64,000 bases of DNA from Hymenobacter ruricola. Lineage in GTDB: Bacteria > Bacteroidota > Bacteroidia > Cytophagales > Hymenobacteraceae. Below are positions 34,289 through 42,525 of the stretch, piece by piece. The stretch spans positions 62,001-126,000 of the forward strand of contig NZ_JADQDM010000003.1 of NCBI RefSeq assembly GCF_015694525.1, read 5' to 3'. The position numbers and the translations under genes are program-made. The notes beneath the pieces are model-generated. The model was not told where the DNA came from and searched no databases. It saw only the letters and a list, made by a program, of their open reading frames with translations. The first letter of the stretch is position 1, and each line of letters begins with the position of its first letter.

Positions 34289-37200
34289 ATGACTCCCAAC
34301 GACCTAGAACCTGCCACCGACGAGCCCGGCGTGGTGCTCACCCCGCTGAAGGATTTGCCCCGCGACGCCGACGAGCCCCTCACGCCCACGCTGCTGCGCG
34401 AGGCCGGCCGCCTCGACGAAGCCGCCGCCGACAAGTTTCCGCTGGTGGGGCTGGGCGGCTCGGCGGGTTCGCTGGCCGCGTTTGAGCATTTCTTTCTGGC
34501 CATGCCCGCCGATAGCGGCATGGCCTTCGTGGTGGTGACGCACCTGGCGCCCGACCAGGACTCGATGCTGGTGGGCGTGCTGCAGCGGTTCACCAAAATG
34601 CCGGTGCTGGAGGCCGAAGACGGCCTGCGCGTGCGCCCCAACCACGTCTACGTCATCCCGCCCGACCGCGACATGAGCATCCTGCACGGCACGCTGCTGC
34701 TGTTTGCGCCCACCCAGCCGCCGGGCCGCCGCCTGCCCATCGACTTCTTTTTCCAGAGCCTGGCCAAGGATGCGCGCGAGCGCGCCGTGTGCGTGGTGTG
34801 CTCGGGCCTGGGCACCGACGGCACCCTGGGCCTGAAAATGGTGATGGAAAACTTTGGGATGGTGATGGTGCAGGACCCCGCCACCGCCGAGTACGACGCC
34901 ATGCCGCGCTCGGCCCTGGCCACCGAGTTTGTGGACTACGTGCTGCCCGCCGAGCAGCTGCCCGCCAAGCTGCTGCAGTACGTGCGCCACCCCGACCGCC
35001 GCCCCCGCCTCAAGGAGCCCGAAAGCACCAGCAAGCCGGCCCACGCGCTGCAGAAAATCTTCCTGCTCATCCGGGCCCAGACCGGGCACGACTTCTCGTT
35101 CTACAAGCGCAACACGGTGTTCCGGCGCATTGAGCGGCGCATGAACGCGCACCAGATTAAGGAATTCACGCACTACGTGCGGTTTTTGCAGGAAAACCCG
35201 GCCGAGGTGGAAGCCCTGTTCAAGGAGCTGCTGATTGGGGTGACCAAGTTTTTCCGCGACCGCGAGGCCTACGAGCACCTCAAGGGCCGGCTGCTGCCGC
35301 TGCTGCGCCAGAAACCCGCCGACAGCACCGTGCGGGCCTGGGCGCCGGGCTGCTCCACCGGCGAGGAGGCCTACTCGCTGGCCATGACGCTGCTCGAATG
35401 CCTCGACGGCGTGGACCCCGGCAAATACCTCCGGCTCCAGATTTTTGCCACCGACATCAACCCCGACGGCATCGACTTCGCCCGCAGCGGCTTGTACACC
35501 GACAACATCGTGGCCGATGTGAGCCCCGAGCGCCTGCGCCGCTTCTTCACCAAAACCGAGGGCGGCTACCGCATCAAGAAGGAAGTGCGCGACGTGGTGG
35601 TGTTTGCCGTGCACGACCTCAACAAGGATGCGCCCTTCACCAAGCTCGACCTGCTGGTGTGCCGCAACCTGCTCATTTATCTGAGCGCCGAGCTGCAGCG
35701 CAACCTCATTCCGGTATTTCACTACGCCCTCAACCCCGGCGGCCTCTTGTTTTTGGGGCCCAGCGAAAACCTCACCGGCTTCCAGGATTTGTTTCAGAGC
35801 CTGGACGTGAAGTGGAAGATTTCGCGGCGCACCGACACGCCGGCTTCCGTCACGCGCCTCGCGGCGTTTCCCTTCAACCTGGTCCGGCAGCCCACCGCCT
35901 CCGCGCCCACATCCACTACCGGCCCCATGAGCCCCGATTCCGTTCGCAAGGAAGGCACCTTTGCCACCCTGGTGCAGCGCCTGCTGCTGCGCCAATACAC
36001 GCCGCCCGCGGTGGTCATCAACGCCAAGGGCGAAATCCTGTACGTGAACGGCCGCACCGGCCGCTACCTGGAGCCCGCCCCCGGCCTGGGGGGCCTGAAC
36101 CTCTTCGACATGGCCCGCGAGGAGCTCAACTACGAGCTGAGCAGCGCCGTGCACCGGGCCGCCACCACCCGCGAGGCCGTGGTGACCGACAACGTGAAGC
36201 TGCGCCAGGACGGCGGCGTGCAGCTGGTGCGCGTGACGGTGAAGCCCCTGGAAGAAAACGAGCAGCTGGCCGGCCTGTTGCTGGTGGTGTTTGAGGAGCA
36301 GCCCACGCCCGCCAAGGTGCGCACCGGCAAGGCCCGCCTAGCCGCCGACCCCGGCCACGAAGCCCAGGTGCAGGCCCTGGAGCGGGAGCTGCAATACACC
36401 AAGCACCGCCTCCAAACCACCATCGAGGAGATGGAAAGCAGCGTGGAGGAGCTCAAGAGCACCAACGAGGAGCTGCAAAGCGCCAACGAGGAGCTGCAAA
36501 GCACCAATGAGGAGGCCATGACCAACAAGGAGGAGATGCAGAGCCTGAACGAGGAGCTGATGACCCTCAACATGCAGTACCTCAGCAAAACCGAGGAGCT
36601 GAGCCAGGCCGCCAACGACATGAAGAACCTGCTCGACGCCACGGAAATTGCCACCATCTTCCTCGACAACGACATGGTGATAAAGCGCTTCACGCCGCCG
36701 GTGCACCGCATTGTGCCCCTGCTGCCCGCCGACGTGGGCCGCCCCATCACGCACTTTGCCAACACCCTGCGCCACGAAACCCTGGCCCAGGACGTGCAGC
36801 AGGTGCTCGACCGCCTCGTGGTGGTGGAGGCCAACATCCAGACCACCCGCGGCGAGTGGTACGCCATGCGCATCCTGCCCTACCGCACCCTCGACAACTA
36901 CATCAGCGGGGCCGTCATCACCTTCACCGACATCACCGGCCTCAAGCGCCTCGAAGCCCAGCTCCAGGAAAGCACCCGCTTCGCCGAAAGCATTGTGGAA
37001 ACCATGCGCGAGCCCCTGCTCGTGCTGGGCCCCTGGCAGCAGGTGCTGGCCGTGAGCCAGGCCTTTGCCGAGCTGTTTGGCCTGGACGCGGCCCGGGTGA
37101 AGGGCCTGCCCCTGCGCGAGCTCGACGGTGGCGTGTGGCAGCAGCCGGCCCTGCGCCAGCGCCTGGAAGACGCCCTGGCCCACCCGGCCGAGCCCTTCGA

Positions 37201-37333
37201 GGACTTTGCCTTCACGGCCGACTTTCCGGCGCTGGGCCGGCGCACGCTGCAGCTCTACGGCCGCAGCCTGGTGAGCCAGGGCGCCCCCACAGGCCCGCTG
37301 CTGCTGGGCGTGCGCGAAGTGCGCGAGGAATAG
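34289..37333 (+). CDS. CheB-CheR-PAS fusion protein
   Basis: A 1014-residue protein starting MTPNDLEPATDEPG. The CheB methylesterase domain (about 50-225) has GLGGSAGSLAAF, VTHLAPDQDS and GLGTDGTLGL. The CheR N-terminal and methyltransferase domains (about 245-510) include the SAM site WAPGCSTGEEAYSLAMT. A PAS domain lies near 560-675. A coiled coil of repeated NEELQS units occupies about 710-775, followed by a PAS domain (about 785-895) and a second PAS-like segment (about 900-1010). Unlike many relatives it ends without a histidine kinase. It probably methylates and demethylates an unidentified partner. Confidence 0.9.
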   Translation: MTPNDLEPATDEPGVVLTPLKDLPRDADEPLTPTLLREAGRLDEAAADKFPLVGLGGSAGSLAAFEHFFLAMPADSGMAFVVVTHLAPDQDSMLVGVLQRFTKMPVLEAEDGLRVRPNHVYVIPPDRDMSILHGTLLLFAPTQPPGRRLPIDFFFQSLAKDARERAVCVVCSGLGTDGTLGLKMVMENFGMVMVQDPATAEYDAMPRSALATEFVDYVLPAEQLPAKLLQYVRHPDRRPRLKEPESTSKPAHALQKIFLLIRAQTGHDFSFYKRNTVFRRIERRMNAHQIKEFTHYVRFLQENPAEVEALFKELLIGVTKFFRDREAYEHLKGRLLPLLRQKPADSTVRAWAPGCSTGEEAYSLAMTLLECLDGVDPGKYLRLQIFATDINPDGIDFARSGLYTDNIVADVSPERLRRFFTKTEGGYRIKKEVRDVVVFAVHDLNKDAPFTKLDLLVCRNLLIYLSAELQRNLIPVFHYALNPGGLLFLGPSENLTGFQDLFQSLDVKWKISRRTDTPASVTRLAAFPFNLVRQPTASAPTSTTGPMSPDSVRKEGTFATLVQRLLLRQYTPPAVVINAKGEILYVNGRTGRYLEPAPGLGGLNLFDMAREELNYELSSAVHRAATTREAVVTDNVKLRQDGGVQLVRVTVKPLEENEQLAGLLLVVFEEQPTPAKVRTGKARLAADPGHEAQVQALERELQYTKHRLQTTIEEMESSVEELKSTNEELQSANEELQSTNEEAMTNKEEMQSLNEELMTLNMQYLSKTEELSQAANDMKNLLDATEIATIFLDNDMVIKRFTPPVHRIVPLLPADVGRPITHFANTLRHETLAQDVQQVLDRLVVVEANIQTTRGEWYAMRILPYRTLDNYISGAVITFTDITGLKRLEAQLQESTRFAESIVETMREPLLVLGPWQQVLAVSQAFAELFGLDAARVKGLPLRELDGGVWQQPALRQRLEDALAHPAEPFEDFAFTADFPALGRRTLQLYGRSLVSQGAPTGPLLLGVREVREE

Positions 37334-37359
37334 AAACTAGAACTAGAAACCCCAGGCGG

Positions 37360-37566
37360 CTACCGGGGCTGCCTGGGCGGGCGCTGGAACGTGGCCCCGG
37401 CGCGGTCGAGCAGGGCGCAGTAGGGGCAGCGCTTGCCGGAGGGGCCTTTGCCGGGCCGCCGGTCAGCGGGGGCCACGCTGCGGGCCACGGTGCATTCGTC
37501 GTTGTCGTGCCACACGTCGTCGAGGGCGATGCCGCGCAGGGGCGAGTAGAAAGCAGGAATACGCAT
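37360..37566 (-). CDS. Small Cys-containing protein of unknown function
   Basis: A 68-residue protein: MRIPAFYSPLRGIALDDVWH, then an NDEC segment, then GKRCPYC, and a basic C-terminus. Three Cys and nearby His/Asp could form a metal site. It begins immediately after the convergent CheB-CheR-PAS gene ends. Coding potential is supported by a conserved-looking N-terminus, but I do not recognise the family. Confidence 0.55.
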   Translation of the reverse strand: MRIPAFYSPLRGIALDDVWHDNDECTVARSVAPADRRPGKGPSGKRCPYCALLDRAGATFQRPPRQPR

Positions 37567-37640
37567 GAAGGACTATCCGGTGCTGGCGGGTGAAGCCCCA
37601 GCAGAACCAGACAACAGCTTACTAACTGACAGTGGAAGGA

Positions 37641-37883
37641 TTAAGTTGCCGGGTTGGCATCAAGGGCGCGGCGCACGTCGGGCCAGCTCAACTCGCCGGC
37701 CACGTAGCGGGCGTAGAGCTGCCGGGCGTAGGCCGTGGCCTGCGTCTTGAGCTTGGGGTGGGTGAGCTGGAGCTGCCGCAGCACGTTGGCGCGCTGCTCC
37801 GGCGTCTGGGCGCTGGGCCCGAAACGAGGGTCGTAAGCCACGGTAGATGAGCTTGGGTGAAAAGGAATCGAAGCGTAGTGCAA
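37641..37883 (-). CDS. Small helical protein with VbhA-like ending
   Basis: An 80-residue protein. A helical region LRQLQLTHPKLKTQATAYAR is followed by RQLYARYVAGELSWPDVRRA, which resembles the ending of the 32686-32952 protein (FFQRYVRGEITLAQAI). No toxin partner is adjacent. The start at 37883 is the only ATG giving this length; an internal start is possible. Confidence 0.55.
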   Translation of the reverse strand: MHYASIPFHPSSSTVAYDPRFGPSAQTPEQRANVLRQLQLTHPKLKTQATAYARQLYARYVAGELSWPDVRRALDANPAT

Positions 37884-37975
37884 ATTTCCGGCGGCGCCTG
37901 CCCGCCAGGCAAGGGGCGAATACGGATTTTGGGGCGCGGGTAAATACCGAATGTTGGGGGCGCCGGGCTGGCGGG

Positions 37976-38130
37976 GGCCTCACCCCCCGGCCCCCTCTCC
38001 CCAGGGAGAGGGGGAGCCAGTCAACGTTTTTGCTTGTCCATTCTCATATCCCAAATTGTCTACCTGAAAAACGCCTGCGCCGCCGTGGCACCCCCTCTCC
38101 CTGGGGAGAGGGGGCCGGGGGGTGAGGCCC
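37976..38130. repeat. Palindromic repeat B2 (CCCCGGCCCCCTCTCC)
   Basis: Arms 37976-38014 and 38088-38130 are complementary (cctcaccccccggccccctc and its inverse), with inner self-complementary CTCTCCCCAGGGAGAG tracts. It is the same family as 9434-9534 but here intergenic, ending 32 bp upstream of the DUF559 gene. Confidence 0.9.
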
Positions 38131-38161
38131 CACATCAGAACGACCAAGCACGGGAGGCCCA

Positions 38162-38590
38162 ATGCTAGCACAAACTCTTCATCAGTACATTCACCGCATG
38201 GACCACCACCGAGAAGACTATATCCTTAGCGCCGACAAACGCTTGTATGGCAAACTCAACTTAAAGGGCCGGGCCAGCGCCATGCGCCGCGAGCCCACCG
38301 AAGCCGAAAATGTCCTCTGGCAGGCCCTGCGCGGCGGAAAAGTAGGCGCCAAGTTCCGCCGCCAGCACCCCATTGACCGTTACATCGTGGATTTTGTCTG
38401 CATCGATACTAAACTGGTGGTGGAAACCGACGGCGACGTGCACCTCAGCCCCGAGCAGCGCGACTACGACGCCGGCCGCTCCGCTCTGCTGGCGGAAATG
38501 GGCTTTCGGGTGCTGCGTTTCTCGAATGAGCAAGTGCTGGAAGAGTTAGACGCCGTGCTGGATGCCATAAAAGGGGCACTGATAGGGTGA
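38162..38590 (+). CDS. DUF559 endonuclease-like protein
   Basis: A 142-residue protein with the DUF559 core: AMRREPTEAENVLWQALRG, FRRQHPIDRYIVDFVC, then LVVETDGDVHLSPEQRDYDA and FRVLRFSNEQV. This family is related to very-short-patch-repair (Vsr) and other PD-(D/E)XK nucleases; the D in IVDFVC and the E/D in VVETDG fit the metal site. Proteins of this type are widespread, and their natural role is uncertain. It starts 32 bp after repeat B2; an internal ATG at 38198 (MDHHRED) is possible. Confidence 0.85.
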   Translation: MLAQTLHQYIHRMDHHREDYILSADKRLYGKLNLKGRASAMRREPTEAENVLWQALRGGKVGAKFRRQHPIDRYIVDFVCIDTKLVVETDGDVHLSPEQRDYDAGRSALLAEMGFRVLRFSNEQVLEELDAVLDAIKGALIG

Positions 38591-38631
38591 AGCTGGTGGC
38601 GTGAGGCCCCCGCCGGACCGTCCCGCCGTAG

Positions 38632-38639
38632 TAGCTTTG
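38632..38639 (+). promoter_or_regulatory. Bacteroidota minus-7 box (TAGCTTTG)
   Basis: It matches TAnnTTTG and lies 24 bp before the start codon at 38663, giving a short leader. Confidence 0.5.
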
Positions 38640-38662
38640 GCAATCCTCCACCGCTGCGCACC

Positions 38663-39082
38663 ATGCCCGCCGTTCCGTCCGTCCAGTTTGCCTACCGCCC
38701 CGACCTCGACCTCTTCACCGCCCGCTGGCAGAGCCTGACCCTGGCCGCCACCACCCAGGCCGAGTACGACGCCCTGCTGCAAGCCCCCGAAGCCCTGGGC
38801 ACCCCGCACTGGCTGCTCGACGTGCGCCGCCGCCCGCTCATCACCCTGGAGTCGGCCCGCTGGGTGACGCAGGACTGGCTGCCCCGCGCCGCCGCCGCGC
38901 TGCGCCCCGCCCGCCTGCGCCTGGCCTTCCTGGTGGCCCCCGTGCGCGCCGAAAACCTGCGCCTCGACCCGGCGCTGCGCGCCGTGATGGAGGCCGCCTA
39001 CGTCCCCGGCCACCCCTTCGACCTCCGTACTTTTACGGACGAGGGCGCCGCCGTGGCTTGGCTGCTGGGGCAGCTGGCGTAA
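38663..39082 (+). CDS. STAS/SpoIIAA-like protein of unknown function
   Basis: A 139-residue cytosolic protein. It alternates strands and helices (FAYRPDLDLFTARWQSLTLA, then WLLDVRRRPLITLESARWVT), ending in FDLRTFTDEGAAVAWLLGQLA. The order of elements is reminiscent of SpoIIAA-like/STAS-fold proteins that are numerous in Hymenobacteraceae. No catalytic residues are evident. It has its own promoter-like box, and its stop is followed 17 bp later by array C. Confidence 0.6.
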   Translation: MPAVPSVQFAYRPDLDLFTARWQSLTLAATTQAEYDALLQAPEALGTPHWLLDVRRRPLITLESARWVTQDWLPRAAAALRPARLRLAFLVAPVRAENLRLDPALRAVMEAAYVPGHPFDLRTFTDEGAAVAWLLGQLA

Positions 39083-39098
39083 GGGCGCCCCAGCCGGA

Positions 39099-39340
39099 TT
39101 TAATCGGGGGTCGGACCCCCGAAATCGAGGGTCCGACCCCCGATTTCGACCCACAGTGGACCGATTTCCTGGGTCTGACCCCCGATTTCGGGCCAACGCG
39201 GCCCGAAATCGAGCCAAGCCGGCCCGAAATCGAGGGTCGGACCCGCGATTTCGGACTAAAGAGGACCGAATTCGAGCCAAAGAAGCCCGATTTCGAGGCT
39301 CGCGGCTTCAAAATCGGGCTTCTTTGGCTCGAATTCGGGG
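39099..39340. repeat. Phased array C: strict 21-bp repeat with CGAWWTCG core
   Basis: The eight-base core (CGAAATCG, CGATTTCG, CGAATTCG or close variants) occurs at 39120, 39141, 39162, 39183, 39204, 39225, 39246, 39267, 39288, 39309 and 39330, with a degenerate copy near 39099: a strict 21-bp period over about 12 units. Spacers between cores vary (GGCCAACGCGGCC, AGCCAAGCCGGCC and others). It fills the gap between convergent genes. Confidence 0.92.
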
Positions 39341-39361
39341 TGGGCCCCGGCGGGTGGGAGC

Positions 39362-39844
39362 TTAGGGCTGGGCGGCCTTGGCCTTGCGGCCGGCGTTGGC
39401 ATGGCCGGGGAAGCGCTGGCTCAGGTCCTCGTAGGCGGCCTGGGCGCCGGGCTGCTTGTTCTTGGCCAGGTACTTCACGTTGCCATACACCGTAAGAGAG
39501 TTGCCGTAGGCTTCGGAGCCGGCCACCATCACCGTGGAGTCGAGGTCGAGGGCCAGCTGCTCGAACTGCTGGCGCAGGGACGTGAGGGCGGTCATGCCGG
39601 CCACGTCCTGCTTCAGCTCGGCCAGGTCCACGAAGCCGGGCACAAAGGCGGGGTTGTTGGTGGCGTAGTCGGCGGTTTTGCTCACGAAGGCCACCGTCTT
39701 GTCGGCCATGCGCAGCATGGTTTTGCGCTCCTCGGGCGTGAGCGACAGCAGGTAGGGGCCCAGCTCGGCCTTGATGGCGTCGAGCTTGGCCTGAACCGAC
39801 GCCAAAACGGCGGCGGGAATGTCGGTGTGGAACTCGTTGGGCAT
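39362..39844 (-). CDS. Helical protein of unknown function
   Basis: A 160-residue predicted cytosolic all-helical protein. The N-terminal helix pair (AAVLASVQAKLDAIKAELGP) is followed by SLTPEERKTMLRMADKTVAF, VSKTADYATNNPAFVP and LTSLRQQFEQLALDLDSTVM. The basic tail RFPGHANAGRKAKAAQP could contact nucleic acid. I do not recognise the family by name. It is divergent from the PAS histidine kinase gene and convergent with the 38663 gene across array C. Confidence 0.65.
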   Translation of the reverse strand: MPNEFHTDIPAAVLASVQAKLDAIKAELGPYLLSLTPEERKTMLRMADKTVAFVSKTADYATNNPAFVPGFVDLAELKQDVAGMTALTSLRQQFEQLALDLDSTVMVAGSEAYGNSLTVYGNVKYLAKNKQPGAQAAYEDLSQRFPGHANAGRKAKAAQP

Positions 39845-39966
39845 AAGAAAAAAGCTTTGGGGTAGGGTTTAGGTAAGCGGCGCCACTCGGCGGGCGGAAG
39901 GTAGTGGTTTTTAAGCCGTACCCGTTGGGTTTGCGTATCTTCCCCCGACGACTTCTCCGCGCGCCC

Positions 39967-42345
39967 ATGTTTCCCGCCGACTCCTCTGCTCCCCAGGCTT
40001 CCGGCCCCGACGACCCCCACGCGGCCCTGCTGGCCCTGCGCGCCCGCGCCGAGCAGCGCCGCCACCTGGTGACGCAGGCCGGCGAGCAGCACTCGCCCGA
40101 AGAAGTGCAGCGGCTGCTGCAGGAGCTGCAAGTGCACCAGATAGAGCTCGAAATGCAGTACGAAGAGCTGCTGCTGGCCCAGGCCGAGGCCCAGGAGGCC
40201 CGCGCCGAGTTCATCGACCTCTACGATTTTGCCCCGGTGGGCTACTTCACCCTCAACCACCTGGGCGCTGTCACCCAGCTCAACCTCTGCGCCAGCCAGC
40301 AGCTGGGCACCGTGCGCCAGCGGCTGACGGGGCGGCGCTTTGCCCTGTTTGTGGCCCCGCCCGACCGCCTGGCGTTCGGCCAGTTTCTGGCCAAAGTGCT
40401 GACCAGCGACGGCACCCAAAGCGGCGAGTTCAGCTTGCAGCGCGAAGACGGTACGCCTTTCTACGCCCAGCTCGAAGGCCTGCGCGCCCCCGGCCCCGAC
40501 GGGCCGCAGTGCCGCCTGGCCGTGCTCGACAACACGGCCCGCCGCGTGGCCGCCGACGCCCTGGCCGCCAGCGAGGCCCGCTTTCGCCGGCTCTTCGCCG
40601 ACAGCAACGACGCCGTGGTGCTGCTGCAGGGCCACCAGTTTGTGGACTGCAACGAGGCCGCCGTGCGCCTGCTGGGCGCCCGCTCCAAGGCCGACATCGT
40701 GGGCAAAGCCGCCTGGGCCCACGCCCCCGAGTACCAGCCCGACGGCCGCCGCACCATCGACCTGTTTCGCGACACCACCGAAGCGGCGCTACGCACGGGC
40801 TCGCAGCGCTGCGATGCTATGATGCTGAAAAACACGGGCGAGGAAATGTGGGTCGAAGCCGTGCTCACGCCCATCGAAATGGGCGGCCCGCAGCCGCTGG
40901 TGCACATCTTGTGGCGCGACGTGACCCGCGCCCGCGCCGCCCAGGAAGAGCTGCGCCTCAGCCAGGAGCGCCTGCAAATGGCCCTGGCCGCCTCCGAAAG
41001 CGGCGTGTGGGTGTGGGAGCTGGCCGGCCACGAGCTGTACTGGGACGCCCGCGCCCAGGCCATTTTCGGGCTGGACTACAACCCCGAGCCGGTGTCGTTT
41101 GAGGTGCTGCGCGGCGCCGTGCACCCCGACGACCTGCTGGGCGTGGCCGCCGGCCTCAAGCGCGCCCTCGCCGGGCACACGCCTTTCGATTTGGAGCACC
41201 GCATTGTGTGGTCCGACGGGGGCGTGCGCTACGTGGCCGCGCTGGGCAAGGTGGTGTACGACGAGCACGGCCAGCCGCTGCGCCTCATCGGCATCATGCG
41301 CGACGTGACGCCCCGCCGCGAGGCCGAAAATGCCCTGCGCCGCGAGAAGGAATTCACCGAAAGCCTGCTCGACAACTCCATCGACGGCATCATCGCCCTG
41401 GACCGCGAAACCCGCATCACGGCTTGGAACGCCGAGGCCACCCGCCACTTCGGCCAGGAAGCCGCCGCCGTGCTGGGCCGGCCGCTGTTTGAGGTGCTGC
41501 CCTTCATGAACGACAAGGCCCACACGGGCGTGGCGCAGGCCCTGGCCGGCGAGCGGGTGACCTGCCCGGCCCAGCCTTTTGTGGTGCGGCCCGGCCAGTA
41601 CGACGCCTACCTCATCCCGCTGCAAGACGACGGCAACCCCGAGCCCAGCGGCGTGCTGGCCATCATCCGCGACGTGGCCGAGCGCGACCGCCTGGCCGAA
41701 GAAGCCACCCAGCTGCGCCTGCGCCAGCAGCAGGAAGTGCTGGCCGCCATCCTGGCCACCCAGGAAACCGAGCGCAAGCGCATTGCCGAAGGCCTGCACA
41801 ACGGCCTGGGCCAGCTGCTCTACGCCACCAAGCTCAGCCTGGAAAACCGCGCCAACCGGCTGGTTTCGCCGCGGGACGCACTCAAGCTGCTCGACGACGC
41901 CATTCGGGCCACGCGCACTATTTCCTTCGAGCTCACGCCCGGCGTCCTCGAAGACTTCGGCCTGCGCACCGCCCTCGAAACCCTGGTGAAGCGCATGGCG
42001 CCCGCCGGCCTGCCCGTGCGCCTGCACCTGCTGGGCCTGGAGCAGCGCCTGCCGGCGCCGGTCGAAATTGCGGTGTATCGGGTGGCGCAGGAACTCCTCA
42101 ACAACGTGATGAAGCACGCCCGGGCCACCGAGGTTGAAATGCACGTGGTACACGAAAACGGCCACCTCGAAGTGAGCGTGGAGGACAACGGCTGCGGGTT
42201 CGACCCGGCCACCCTGGCCACGCAGCCGCTCACGGGCATCGGCCTGTCGGGCGCGCGCAACCGCGTAGCTCTGCTTGGGGGCGAGCTCTTCATCAAGTCG
42301 CGGCTAGGCCGGGGCACCATCATCAGCTTCGAGCTGCGCGTGTGA
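39967..42345 (+). CDS. Multi-PAS HisKA_3-type histidine kinase (soluble)
   Basis: A 792-residue sensor kinase starting MFPADSSAPQASGPDD; the frame upstream to 39904 is not supported. A helical segment with LLQELQVHQIELEMQYEELL (about 40-70) precedes four PAS/PAC regions (about 75-185, 195-320, 325-455 and 460-570). The dimerisation/phosphoacceptor block ERKRIAEGLHNGLGQLLY has His at about residue 611. The HATPase domain carries LLNNVMKHARA (N box), VEDNGCGFD and GIGLSGARNRVALLGG. No membrane segment is seen, so it senses a cytosolic signal. No response regulator is adjacent, so its partner must be encoded elsewhere. Confidence 0.9.
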   Translation: MFPADSSAPQASGPDDPHAALLALRARAEQRRHLVTQAGEQHSPEEVQRLLQELQVHQIELEMQYEELLLAQAEAQEARAEFIDLYDFAPVGYFTLNHLGAVTQLNLCASQQLGTVRQRLTGRRFALFVAPPDRLAFGQFLAKVLTSDGTQSGEFSLQREDGTPFYAQLEGLRAPGPDGPQCRLAVLDNTARRVAADALAASEARFRRLFADSNDAVVLLQGHQFVDCNEAAVRLLGARSKADIVGKAAWAHAPEYQPDGRRTIDLFRDTTEAALRTGSQRCDAMMLKNTGEEMWVEAVLTPIEMGGPQPLVHILWRDVTRARAAQEELRLSQERLQMALAASESGVWVWELAGHELYWDARAQAIFGLDYNPEPVSFEVLRGAVHPDDLLGVAAGLKRALAGHTPFDLEHRIVWSDGGVRYVAALGKVVYDEHGQPLRLIGIMRDVTPRREAENALRREKEFTESLLDNSIDGIIALDRETRITAWNAEATRHFGQEAAAVLGRPLFEVLPFMNDKAHTGVAQALAGERVTCPAQPFVVRPGQYDAYLIPLQDDGNPEPSGVLAIIRDVAERDRLAEEATQLRLRQQQEVLAAILATQETERKRIAEGLHNGLGQLLYATKLSLENRANRLVSPRDALKLLDDAIRATRTISFELTPGVLEDFGLRTALETLVKRMAPAGLPVRLHLLGLEQRLPAPVEIAVYRVAQELLNNVMKHARATEVEMHVVHENGHLEVSVEDNGCGFDPATLATQPLTGIGLSGARNRVALLGGELFIKSRLGRGTIISFELRV

Positions 42346-42525
42346 GTTAGGTTCGGTTGGGTTTTTGTGGGACTAGCCGTGGCCCCGCGGCGGTGCCTTT
42401 CGGCGACGAAAATCCGGCCCCGGGCGACGCCGGCGAACCTATTCGCGGCGGCCGTTGTACGTTTGGAGCCTGTTGATGAGCCACAAGCGTTAACTTTACG
42501 AGAACCAAGCCGACCCGTATTTGCC

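Noticed and set aside
39058..39495. Frame encoding heptapeptide repeats (PEIEG, PDFGP) across array C
   Set aside because: A 21-bp period is seven codons, so every frame on both strands yields heptad repeats; none has a start region or conserved ending that would favour a protein.
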